Below, in pieces: positions 50,729 through 59,123 of a stretch of 64,000 bases of DNA (its first letter is position 1; every line of letters starts with the position of its first letter). Both the position numbers and the translations under genes were made by a program. The notes beneath the pieces are model-generated. The model did no database searches. It had not been told where the DNA came from and saw nothing but the letters and a program-made list of their open reading frames with translations. The stretch is taken from NCBI RefSeq assembly GCF_009764645.1, contig NZ_RWIM01000005.1, positions 62,001 to 126,000 on the forward strand, read 5' to 3'. The DNA is from Pseudomonas sp. PB106 (lineage in GTDB: Bacteria > Pseudomonadota > Gammaproteobacteria > Pseudomonadales > Pseudomonadaceae).

Positions 50729-51862
50729 ATGTCAAAGCTCTACCCCAGTATCGATCCTGAGGGGCTGGTCGAGTATTCCGTGGTCTACACCGACCGCTCG
50801 CTCAACCACATGTCGCAGTCCTTTCAAGCGGTGATGAAGAACATTTCCAAGACCTTGAAACAGGTCTACAACGCCCAAGCGGTTGCGGTGGTGCCGGGCA
50901 GCGGCACCTTCGGCATGGAAGCGGTGGCGCGACAGTTCGCGACCGGCCAGCAATGCCTGGTAATCCGCAACGGCTGGTTCAGTTATCGCTGGAGCCAGAT
51001 TCTCGACATGGGCAACATCCCGGCCGCCACCACCGTGTTGAAGGCCCGACCGATCGAGACCGGTCACCAAGCGCCCTACGCCCCGCCGCCGCTGGACGAA
51101 GTGCTGGCCGCCATTGCCGAGCACAAGCCGAAGATTGTTTTCGCTCCTCACGTTGAAACTTCTTCAGGGATCATTCTGCCCGACGACTACCTGCGCGCCG
51201 TCGGCAACGCCGTGCATGCGGTGGGTGGCCTGTTCGTGCTGGACTGCATCGCCTCCGGCACGATCTGGGTGGACATGCACAAATGCGCCGTCGACCTGCT
51301 GATCAGCGCCCCGCAAAAAGGCTGGAGCGCCTCGCCTTGCTGCGCCTTGGTGATGTTCAGCGCTCTGGCCCTCGAACGTATCGAGCAGACGCAAAGCAGC
51401 AGCTTCGCCTGCGACCTGAAAAAATGGCTGCAGATCATGCAGGCCTACGAACAGGGCGGACACGCCTACCACGCGACCATGCCCAGCGACTCCCTCGCAC
51501 GGTTCAACGAGGTGATGAAAGAAACGCAAGCCTACGGTTTCGACAAGATCCGCGACCAACAACAAGCTTTGGGCGATCAAGTGCGCGCCATGTTGACCGG
51601 CAAAGGCATTAAAAGCGTGGCCGCTGCTGGATTCCAGGCCCCCGGCGTGGTGGTGAGTTACACCGAAGATGCCGGCATCAAGAACGGCAAGAAATTTGCC
51701 GACCACGGCCTGCAGATCGCCGCCGGCGTACCGTTGCAATGCGACGAACCCGCCGACTTCCAGACCTTCCGCATCGGCCTGTTCGGGCTGGAAAAGCTGC
51801 AGAATATCGAGCGCACGGTGAGCACGCTTGAGCAGGCGCTGGATGAGGTCATTGTTGACTGA
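50729..51862 (+). CDS. Class V aminotransferase (alanine-glyoxylate type)
   Basis: 377 residues of fold type I PLP enzymes. GSGTFGMEAVARQF binds phosphate, LDCIASGTIWVDM holds the cofactor-binding Asp, and K197 in SAPQKGWSASP is the Schiff-base lysine. Relatives include alanine-glyoxylate and serine-pyruvate aminotransferases. The ATG follows AAGGAG. Acts alone; glyoxylate or amino-acid overflow is the probable role. Confidence 0.88.
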   Translation: MSKLYPSIDPEGLVEYSVVYTDRSLNHMSQSFQAVMKNISKTLKQVYNAQAVAVVPGSGTFGMEAVARQFATGQQCLVIRNGWFSYRWSQILDMGNIPAATTVLKARPIETGHQAPYAPPPLDEVLAAIAEHKPKIVFAPHVETSSGIILPDDYLRAVGNAVHAVGGLFVLDCIASGTIWVDMHKCAVDLLISAPQKGWSASPCCALVMFSALALERIEQTQSSSFACDLKKWLQIMQAYEQGGHAYHATMPSDSLARFNEVMKETQAYGFDKIRDQQQALGDQVRAMLTGKGIKSVAAAGFQAPGVVVSYTEDAGIKNGKKFADHGLQIAAGVPLQCDEPADFQTFRIGLFGLEKLQNIERTVSTLEQALDEVIVD

Positions 51863-51981
51863 TGTGACGCCGACCGCCCGGCGTCCCGGACACATCGTGT
51901 AAAGCGATGGTCGAACCTTTCCCCCGGAAACACCGTCCGAGCTAAAGCGTTTACGCTTCCCGCTCGCCACGAGGTTTCCGT

Positions 51982-52884
51982 TTGAAAGCAGCCATCGTCA
52001 GAAAATACCGTTTGATCATCAAGACCCTGGGCTATGTCGGCTGGGCGTTGTTCTGGCTGTTGCTGTGGGACATCGCCGTTACCGTCGACTTCATGCTGTT
52101 TCTCAACGCCAAGTTGAATTTGCCGCTGATGCCGTTGACCTTGTTAGGTTCGGCATTGATCGTGCTGATCAGTTTCCGCAACAGCAGCGCTTACAACCGG
52201 TGGTGGGAAGCGCGGACGCTGTGGGGTTCGATGATCAACAATTCGCGCAGCTTTGCCCGGCAAGTGTTGACGTTGCTGGATGATCCGGGCAGTGAGGTGA
52301 ATCCGGTCAAGTCGACGCTGTTGCGCCGTCACGTAGCCTATGTGAATTGCCTCGCGGCGCATCTGCAAGGTCAGCCTTGCCACGAGGAAGTCCGGGCGTT
52401 CATTCCGGCTGACGAGTTCGCCCGCAGTGGCACCACCAATAACTTCGCCAACGACATCCTCACTGGCTCCGCAGCGCTGCTGGCCCGGGAATACAAGGCC
52501 GGCCGTCTGGACAGCATTCGCCTGGCGCGGCTGGAGTCAACGCTGGTGGATCTCTCGAACAGCCAAGGCGGCATGGAGCGGATCGCCAATACGCCGCTGC
52601 CCTACCCTTATGTGTATTTTCCGCGGCTGTTTATTTCACTGTTCTGCCTGATCGTGCCGATCGGACTGGTGGAATCCCTCGGTTGGTTCACGCCGCTGGC
52701 TTCGACCGTGGTCGGTTTCATGCTGCTGGCCATCGAGCGCATCGGCACCGATCTGCAAAGCCCGTTTCGCCACAGTGAGCACCAGATTCAGATGGAGGCG
52801 CTGTGTGAAACCATCGAGAAGAATCTGCAATCGATGCAGCGTGATTCGCTGGGTGATGTGCGCCGGATTGAAGAGAACGCTTGA
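51982..52884 (+). CDS. Bestrophin-like ion channel family protein
   Basis: 300 residues from a TTG with a GAGGT site six bases upstream. Helices near 15-40 and 45-65 and the RNSSAYNRWWEARTLWG motif match the bacterial bestrophin/UPF0187 family, pentameric anion or cation channels. Later helices lie at about 210-255, and LLAIERIGTDLQSPFRHSEHQ is the conserved end of the core. Ion preference cannot be read from the sequence. A hairpin follows the stop by four bases. Confidence 0.87.
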   Translation: MKAAIVRKYRLIIKTLGYVGWALFWLLLWDIAVTVDFMLFLNAKLNLPLMPLTLLGSALIVLISFRNSSAYNRWWEARTLWGSMINNSRSFARQVLTLLDDPGSEVNPVKSTLLRRHVAYVNCLAAHLQGQPCHEEVRAFIPADEFARSGTTNNFANDILTGSAALLAREYKAGRLDSIRLARLESTLVDLSNSQGGMERIANTPLPYPYVYFPRLFISLFCLIVPIGLVESLGWFTPLASTVVGFMLLAIERIGTDLQSPFRHSEHQIQMEALCETIEKNLQSMQRDSLGDVRRIEENA

Positions 52885-52888
52885 AGAT

Positions 52889-52923
52889 GTCGGGAGCCGA
52901 GCGCATTTCTGGCGGCTCCCGAC
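52889..52923. terminator. Hairpin between converging genes
   Basis: GTCGGGAGCCG and CGGCTCCCGAC form a perfect 11-bp stem with a 13-base loop between the bestrophin-like and MetQ-like genes. The T run is absent, but placement fits a two-way terminator. Confidence 0.65.
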
Positions 52924-52927
52924 TCGA

Positions 52928-53707
52928 TCAGAACGCCGGCACCACATCGCCGTGATAACGCTCAAGAATGAACTGCTTCACCTGCGGTGAATTGAGCAGC
53001 GCGCCGAGCTTCTGTACCGCCGGGGTGTTTGCCTTATCGCGACGCACGTACAGGTAATTGGCGTACGGCGACTCCGAACTTTCGATAAACAGCGCGTCTT
53101 TGTGCGGCACCAATTTGGCTTCCAGCGCGTAGTTGGCGTTGATCAACGCCAGATCAACCTGATTCAGCACGCGCGGCAGCATGGCGGCTTCCAGTTCCTG
53201 AAACTTCAGATGCTTGGGATTGCTGACGATGTCCAGGCGCGTGGCCATGATGTTGTCGGGATCTTTCAGGGTGATCAGGCCTTGTTTGGCGATCAGCAGC
53301 AGCGCACGACCGGAGTTGGTCGGGTCGTTGGGAATGGCAATGGTCGCGCCATCCTTGAGTTCACTGATGTTTTTGATCTTCTTCGAATAAGCGCCGAACG
53401 GCTCGATGTGCACCGCCACGACAGGCACTTGGTCGCTGCTCGGGCGGTCTTTTTTGTAGGCCTCGTAATACGGTTTGCTCTGGAAGTAATTGGCGTCGAG
53501 CAAGCCTTCATCGGTCTGCCGATCTGGCTGAATGTAGTCAGAAAAGACTTTAACCTCCAGCGTCACCCCTTCCTTGGCCAGTTCCGGCTTCAAGAATTCC
53601 AGAATCTCGGCATGGGGCACGGGCACCACGGCGATTTTCAGGGTTTCGGCGTAGGCATTGCCCATGGCGGCGACCAGCAGTGCGACGGAGAGCGCGACAC
53701 GTTTCAC
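52928..53707 (-). CDS. MetQ/NlpA-family substrate-binding protein
   Basis: 259 residues from a GTG with AAGGAA upstream. The signal peptide ends at GNAYA; unlike most MetQ proteins it has no lipobox cysteine, so it is a free periplasmic protein. The core shows VVPVPHAEILEFLKPELAKE, YFQSKPYYEAY and AIPNDPTNSGRALLLI as in methionine-binding proteins. The GTG overlaps the preceding oxidase stop by four bases (GTGA), so translation is coupled. No ABC permease or ATPase is in the window, so it must use a distant transporter or be a sensor. Confidence 0.88.
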   Translation of the reverse strand: MKRVALSVALLVAAMGNAYAETLKIAVVPVPHAEILEFLKPELAKEGVTLEVKVFSDYIQPDRQTDEGLLDANYFQSKPYYEAYKKDRPSSDQVPVVAVHIEPFGAYSKKIKNISELKDGATIAIPNDPTNSGRALLLIAKQGLITLKDPDNIMATRLDIVSNPKHLKFQELEAAMLPRVLNQVDLALINANYALEAKLVPHKDALFIESSESPYANYLYVRRDKANTPAVQKLGALLNSPQVKQFILERYHGDVVPAF

Positions 53708-54882
53708 GATAGTGTTCCTTCGAATCGTTTGAGGGAAAAAGAGGACAGATCCAGGTCGGTCGAGCCGCGCATGCACCACTGGGCAAACGCCTCGCCGAGT
53801 GCAGCGGAATGCTTGAAACCGTGGCCAGAGCACGCCGAGACGAACAGCGTGTGCTGCAGCGACGGGTGCTCGTCGATGATGAAATGGCGATCCGGCGTAA
53901 CGGTGTAGGCGCAGACAGCGGACTTGATGACTTTCGCGGTCACGCCGGCGATGCGGTTATGCACCTGGTGCTCGTACATGTCCTGCGCTTCGGCCGCTGA
54001 AACCGTGCGGTCGATGGCCTGCGGCGACGTTGCTGTGTGGTACTGCGCGGTGGCGATTTTCATGCTGCTTTCGCCGGGTAACGCGGGGAAGCCGTAGTTG
54101 ATGTTGTCGTCGCCACGGCCATGAGTGAGGATGAACGTTGGTGAATGGCCCACCAGTCCGGCGTTGTCTTCCAGTTCGAACCAGAACAGCTTCTGCCGGT
54201 AGACACTGAGCAGATTTTCATAGGGCTCACCGAGCCACTCGCCGTTCCAGTTACCTGCGCTGATCACCAGTTTGTCGGCGAACAGCGTGCGGCGGTCGGT
54301 GGTGACGGTGACACCCTCGTCGTTCGAACTGATGCCGGTGACGGTCTCGCCTTTATGCAGGATTGCACCGTGTTGTTCCGCCAGTTTGAGCTGCACATCG
54401 ATGCAGCGCTCCGGACGCACGAAGCCACCGCCCGGCTCGAAATAGCCGATGGCTGAGTCGTGCACATGGGCGAACTGCGGGAAGCGCTGACGAATCTGTT
54501 CGGCGGACAAGACTTCGTGCTCGATGCCGTAAGTCTGCGCCAGGCCGATGGTGCGCAAGGTGAAGTCGGATTGATCTTCAGGGTTGAACTCGGCGCTCGA
54601 CGTCAGGACCAGCAGCCCCGATTGCTCGAACAGCGACTCTCCTGTCAGCGACTCCAGTTCTCGCCAGATACGATGAGAGTTGCGCACGATCGGTACGTAT
54701 TGCGCGCCCTCGCCGACCGAAAGCCGGGTGATGCGCGTGTCGCCATGGCTGGAGCCGAGATTATGCGGCGGATGATGCCGATCAATACCGACAACCTGCA
54801 CCCCCGCTTTCGCCAACTGATAAACCGTGGCCGCGCCCATGGCACCCAAGCCTAAGACCAGCACCTCACATCGCTCGGACAT
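53704..54882 (-). CDS. Monomeric sarcosine oxidase/N-methyltryptophan oxidase-like flavoenzyme
   Basis: 392 residues. VLVLGLGAMGAATVYQLAKAG binds FAD, and SSHGDTRITR is the family loop. C324 in SAVCAYTVTPDRHF is the Cys to which FAD attaches covalently in MSOX and SolA. These enzymes oxidise N-methyl or secondary amino acids, releasing formaldehyde and H2O2. It is the first gene of a coupled pair with the MetQ-like protein, which suggests the oxidase substrate is what that protein binds: an N-methylated or related amino acid (inference). Confidence 0.9.
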   Translation of the reverse strand: MSERCEVLVLGLGAMGAATVYQLAKAGVQVVGIDRHHPPHNLGSSHGDTRITRLSVGEGAQYVPIVRNSHRIWRELESLTGESLFEQSGLLVLTSSAEFNPEDQSDFTLRTIGLAQTYGIEHEVLSAEQIRQRFPQFAHVHDSAIGYFEPGGGFVRPERCIDVQLKLAEQHGAILHKGETVTGISSNDEGVTVTTDRRTLFADKLVISAGNWNGEWLGEPYENLLSVYRQKLFWFELEDNAGLVGHSPTFILTHGRGDDNINYGFPALPGESSMKIATAQYHTATSPQAIDRTVSAAEAQDMYEHQVHNRIAGVTAKVIKSAVCAYTVTPDRHFIIDEHPSLQHTLFVSACSGHGFKHSAALGEAFAQWCMRGSTDLDLSSFSLKRFEGTLS

Positions 54883-55196
54883 AAATAGCTACCTATCAAA
54901 AAGGCGCCAGTTGAGCGGTAAAGCACGGCGAATTCCAAGATTAAAAAAGCATATCCATATAGCTCTGCGCGGCAGATGACCGCTCTGTCTCGGGCTACTG
55001 GGCGGTTATTCGTCGCATTTACAACCTGGCGCAAATGATTTACGCCTGACCGCGCGCCAATTGATAACTGTCAAAAATCTTAATCAATCTGACAGAACCT
55101 CGATTTTCTGCGCATTTCGACAGACATTTCAGCGTCTAAGCTTCACCTCAGGCATGCGCCAAAACCGCGAACTACGCTTCAAAACGAAATTGTGTT

Positions 55197-55225
55197 TTAA
55201 CTAGGTAGTTACCTAACTATATAAT
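55197..55225 (+). promoter_or_regulatory. gcd promoter with an inverted repeat in the spacer
   Basis: TTAACT (4 of 6) and a perfect TATAAT are 17 bases apart; start near 55232. The spacer holds TAGGTA and TACCTA as a perfect inverted repeat with a two-base gap (55202-55215). A protein there would block or reshape the promoter. The remaining upstream DNA, 54883-55196, has no gene and only a loose CTGTCA/TGACAG dyad at about 55075-55106. Confidence 0.6.
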
Positions 55226-55254
55226 GCGCGCCTCATTTCAACGGGACACTCAAC

Positions 55255-57660
55255 GTGAAGCAGAGTCAAAGCCTCTCGGGCATATCAAAATTCATTCTGA
55301 TCGGGCTGGGCGTCGTCATCGCCCTGCTCGGCTTGGCGCTGGCTGCGGGCGGCGTGAAGTTGGTCAGCCTGGGAGGCTCGTGGTACTTCCTGGTGGGCGG
55401 CGTGGTCATGGCCGTTTCCGGTCTGTTGATCGCTCGCTTCAAACCGGCGGGTGCGTGGTTGTTCGCCGCGTTCCTGGTCGGCACGGCGATCTGGGCGGTC
55501 AGCGATGCCGGCCTGGTGTTCTGGCCGGTGTTCTCGCGCCTGTTCATGTTCAGTGTGATCGGCCTGGTCGTGGCGCTGGTTTATCCGCTGCTCAAGCGTG
55601 CCAGCGGTGGCGTTGCCGGTCGTGGCGCTTACGCCGTGGCTGCAGTGTTGGCGGTCGGTGTGGTTGTCGCGGCCGGTAACATGTTCGTCGCCCACCCTAC
55701 CGTTGCTGCAACCGGCACTGGCCCGGGCCTGACTCCGGTCGAGCCGGACAAGTCGCAAAAAGACTGGGCGCACTACGGTAATACCGAAGGTGGCAGCCGC
55801 TTCGCCGCGCTGGACCAGATCAACCGCAACAACGTCGACAAGCTGAAAGTCGCGTGGACCTACCACACCGGTGACGTCGCCGAGAGCGATGGCAACGGCG
55901 CTGAAGACCAGCTGACCCCACTGCAAGTCGGCAACAAAGTGTTCATCTGCACCCCGCACAACAACCTGATCGCCCTCGATGCCGACACCGGCAAAGAACT
56001 GTGGAAGAACGCGATCAACGCCCAGTCGAAAGTCTGGCAGCGCTGCCGTGGCATGGCCTATTTCGATGCGACCAAAGCCATCGCGCAGCCGAGCAACTCG
56101 TCGATCATCGAAGCCAAGCCTGCGCCGGCCGCCAACTGCCAGCGTCGTCTGCTGACCAACACCATCGACGCCCGTTTGATCGCAGTCGATGCCGACACCG
56201 GCGAGTTCTGCCAGGGTTTCGGCAACAACGGTCAGGTTGATCTGAAGGCCGGTCTGGGTAACGTCCCGGACAGCTACTATCAGTTGTCCTCCGCGCCACT
56301 GATGGCCGGCACCACCGTGGTGGTTGGCGGTCGCGTGGCTGACAACGTGCAAACCGACATGCCAGGCGGCGTGATCCGTGGCTTCGACGTGATGACGGGC
56401 GCGATGCGCTGGGCGTTCGACCCGGGCAACCCTCAGGATAAAAACGCTCCGGCCGACGGCAGCACCTATGTGCGCAGCACGCCGAACAGCTGGGCGCCGA
56501 TGTCCTATGACCCTGGGACCAACACCGTTTTCCTGCCGATGGGCAGTTCGTCGACCGACATCTATGGTGTCGAACGCAGCAAACTCGATCACACGTACGG
56601 TGCTTCGATCCTCGCGCTGGACGCTACCAGCGGTGACGAGCGCTGGGTGTTCCAGACCGTGCACAACGATCTGTGGGACTTCGACCTGCCGATGCAGCCG
56701 AGCCTGATCGACTTCACCAAGGACGGAAAAACCGTTCCGGCGCTGGTCATCGGCACCAAGGCCGGGCAGATTTACGTGCTCGACCGTGCCACTGGCAAAC
56801 CGCTGACCGACGTCAAAGAAGTCCCGGTGAAAGCGGCGAACATCCCGAACGAACCGTACTCCCCTACCCAGCCGAAATCGGTCGGCATGCCGCAGATCGG
56901 TGCTCAGCACCTGACCGAATCGGACATGTGGGGCGCCACGCCGTACGATCAGTTGCTGTGCCGTATCGACTTCAAAGGCATGCGTTACGACGGCCTGTAC
57001 ACCGCGCCGGGCATGGATAAGTCGCTGAGCTTCCCGGGTTCGCTGGGTGGCATGAACTGGGGCAGCATCTCCACTGACCCGGTGCACGGCTTCATCTTCG
57101 TCAACGACATGCGTCTGGGTCTGTGGATTCAGATGATCCCGTCGCAGAACAAAGGCCAGGCCGCTGGCGGTGGCGAAGCGCTGAACACCGGCATGGGCGC
57201 CGTTCCGCTGAAAGGCACGCCTTACGCCGTGAACAAAAACCGCTTCCTGTCGGTCGCCGGCATTCCTTGCCAGGCACCGCCGTTCGGCACGCTGACCGCC
57301 ATCGACATGAAAACCCAGAAAGTCGCCTGGCAGGTTCCGGTCGGCACCGTTGAAGACACCGGTCCACTGGGCATCCGCATGCACTTGCCGATCAAGATCG
57401 GTTTGCCAACCCTCGGCGGCACCCTGTCGACCCAAGGTGGTTTGATCTTCATCGCCGGCACCCAGGACTTCTACCTGCGCGCCTTCAACAGCGGCAACGG
57501 TGAAGAAGTCTGGAAAGCGCGTCTGCCAGTCGGCAGCCAGGGCGGCCCGATGACCTACGTTTCGCCAAAAACCGGCAAGCAGTACATCGTCATCACCGCT
57601 GGCGGTGCACGTCAGTCGACCGATCGTGGCGACTACGTGATGGCTTACGCCCTGCCGTAA
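55255..57660 (+). CDS. gcd: Membrane PQQ-dependent glucose dehydrogenase
   Basis: 801 residues, as in Pseudomonas Gcd. The first 150 or so hold about five membrane helices; from about 165 comes an eight-bladed PQQ propeller with repeated W-motif blocks (DWAHYGNTEGGSRFAALDQI, TGKELWKN, DERWVFQTVHNDLWDFD). It oxidises glucose to gluconate in the periplasm and passes electrons to ubiquinone. GTG start at 55255. The family name also covers quinate/shikimate dehydrogenases, but the OprB porin next to it favours glucose. Followed by a UUCG-loop terminator. Confidence 0.92.
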   Translation: MKQSQSLSGISKFILIGLGVVIALLGLALAAGGVKLVSLGGSWYFLVGGVVMAVSGLLIARFKPAGAWLFAAFLVGTAIWAVSDAGLVFWPVFSRLFMFSVIGLVVALVYPLLKRASGGVAGRGAYAVAAVLAVGVVVAAGNMFVAHPTVAATGTGPGLTPVEPDKSQKDWAHYGNTEGGSRFAALDQINRNNVDKLKVAWTYHTGDVAESDGNGAEDQLTPLQVGNKVFICTPHNNLIALDADTGKELWKNAINAQSKVWQRCRGMAYFDATKAIAQPSNSSIIEAKPAPAANCQRRLLTNTIDARLIAVDADTGEFCQGFGNNGQVDLKAGLGNVPDSYYQLSSAPLMAGTTVVVGGRVADNVQTDMPGGVIRGFDVMTGAMRWAFDPGNPQDKNAPADGSTYVRSTPNSWAPMSYDPGTNTVFLPMGSSSTDIYGVERSKLDHTYGASILALDATSGDERWVFQTVHNDLWDFDLPMQPSLIDFTKDGKTVPALVIGTKAGQIYVLDRATGKPLTDVKEVPVKAANIPNEPYSPTQPKSVGMPQIGAQHLTESDMWGATPYDQLLCRIDFKGMRYDGLYTAPGMDKSLSFPGSLGGMNWGSISTDPVHGFIFVNDMRLGLWIQMIPSQNKGQAAGGGEALNTGMGAVPLKGTPYAVNKNRFLSVAGIPCQAPPFGTLTAIDMKTQKVAWQVPVGTVEDTGPLGIRMHLPIKIGLPTLGGTLSTQGGLIFIAGTQDFYLRAFNSGNGEEVWKARLPVGSQGGPMTYVSPKTGKQYIVITAGGARQSTDRGDYVMAYALP

Positions 57661-57697
57661 ACCCCTGCGTCCACGTTAAGCGCGGACGCTTGCTTTG

Positions 57698-57730
57698 AGC
57701 GCGGCACCTTCGGGTGCCGCGCTGCTTTTC
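57698..57730 (+). terminator. Rho-independent terminator with UUCG loop
   Basis: AGCGCGGCACC and GGTGCCGCGCT form a perfect 11-bp stem around TTCG, followed by a T-containing tail, between gcd and oprB. Its strength suggests oprB has its own promoter or is expressed at a lower level. Confidence 0.8.
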
Positions 57731-57764
57731 CCCTATTGCTCAAGTTTTCTGCAGGAAGATTTAC

Positions 57765-59063
57765 ATGCTATCGGCTGTTCGTTTTTCCCGTTCCGACCTG
57801 TTCAAAGGCCTGTTGCTGGGCGTCGCGTGCACCACTACCCTCCCCGCGCTGGCCGACAACGATTCCGATCTGTTGACCCGCAGCACCCTCACCGGTGACT
57901 GGGGCGGCTTGCGTCACCAGATGGACGAAGAAGGCGTCAAGTTCACCGGCGACTACAGCGGCGAAACCGCTTACAACGCTGACGGCGGACTGCATCGCTC
58001 GGCGCGCTACTCGCAGAACATCAAGCTCGGCATGCAGTTCGATCTGAGCAAACTGTATGGCGTCGACAACGCCGGCAAGGTCCAGTTGACCATCAACGAC
58101 CGACGCGGCAACAGCGCCTCCGAAGACCTGGTCGGCAACCGTTTGCCGATCCAGGAAAACTACGGCGGTTTGTACACGCGCCTGACCGAACTCAGCTACG
58201 AGCGCAGCCTGTTCACCCCTGCGCTCAACGTCAAACTCGGCTACATGGCCATGGGCAACGATCTCGGCGGCCTCGACAGCGGCATTCTGTGCAACTTCAT
58301 GAACGCCGGTTTCTGCGGCCATCCGCTGAACATGTCCGGCGGTAGCGGCTGGACCAACTACCCCAACGCGCACTTGGGTGTGCGGGTGAAATACGACCTG
58401 TCGCCGGCGTGGCAATTGCGCGTGGCGGCGTTCAACGTCGACCCGGAAAGCAACGGCAACTCCAGCCGTGCCTGGCACCTGGGCCCGAAACACACCACCG
58501 GTACCGTGGTGCCGATCGAACTGGTGTACAAGCACACCGGTGAGCTGCCGGGCGAATACAAGGTCGGCTACTACTACGACAGCTCCGACGTGAAACGCAT
58601 CGGCAGCAGTAAAGAAGTGTCCGGTCGCGGCGGTCATTATCTGCTGGTCGATCAAGCCGTGTGGCGCTCGGAGTCGTCCGAAGGCCGCAGCCTGCATGCC
58701 TTCGGCCAATACTCGGCGGCCAGCGAAGCGGCCTCGCCGTTCAGCAAGTGGTACGGCACCGGCGTGGTTTTGTACAAACCGTTCGAAGGTCGCCCGCGTG
58801 ACACCGTCGCTCTGGGCTACGGTCGCGCCGTGCCAAACCCACGCAGCCGCGACGTGCAGCAAGACGCCGCGCTGGACAACGGCGCCGCGTTCCCGAACCT
58901 CGACAGCGCCGAACAATTGATCGAGCTGGGCTACGGCTATCAAGCCACGCCATGGCTGACCCTGCGTCCGAACGTGCAATACATCATCGAGCCCGGCGCG
59001 TTCTCCGGGCAGGACATCGACAATGCATTGGTGTTTGGTCTGCAGGTGAAAGCGTCGCTGTAA
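57765..59063 (+). CDS. oprB: Carbohydrate-selective porin OprB
   Basis: 432 residues from the ATG at 57765, with an AGGAAG site. A signal peptide (ending about LPALA) precedes a 16-stranded barrel. TLTGDWGGLRHQMDEEGVKF at the mature start and the late block YGYQATPWLTLRPNVQYI are OprB/LamB-like family marks. It admits glucose and related sugars through the outer membrane, which suits the preceding glucose dehydrogenase. A frame extension to 57714 would cross the terminator and is rejected. Confidence 0.92.
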   Translation: MLSAVRFSRSDLFKGLLLGVACTTTLPALADNDSDLLTRSTLTGDWGGLRHQMDEEGVKFTGDYSGETAYNADGGLHRSARYSQNIKLGMQFDLSKLYGVDNAGKVQLTINDRRGNSASEDLVGNRLPIQENYGGLYTRLTELSYERSLFTPALNVKLGYMAMGNDLGGLDSGILCNFMNAGFCGHPLNMSGGSGWTNYPNAHLGVRVKYDLSPAWQLRVAAFNVDPESNGNSSRAWHLGPKHTTGTVVPIELVYKHTGELPGEYKVGYYYDSSDVKRIGSSKEVSGRGGHYLLVDQAVWRSESSEGRSLHAFGQYSAASEAASPFSKWYGTGVVLYKPFEGRPRDTVALGYGRAVPNPRSRDVQQDAALDNGAAFPNLDSAEQLIELGYGYQATPWLTLRPNVQYIIEPGAFSGQDIDNALVFGLQVKASL

Positions 59064-59082
59064 ATCTTCGGGTTTGCAGGCA

Positions 59083-59113
59083 CAAAAAAACCGGCGCAAT
59101 GCCGGTTTTTTTG
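59083..59113. terminator. Bidirectional terminator
   Basis: ACCGGC and GCCGGT arms around GCAAT, with A and T runs on either side, between oprB and the converging ABC exporter gene. Confidence 0.85.
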
Positions 59114-59123
59114 TGTTCGACCA

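Noticed and set aside
55285..57435. 716-codon leftward frame opposite gcd
   Set aside because: Shadow frame: codon bias of gcd leaves few stops on the other strand, and the product is Arg/His/Val-rich without domains.
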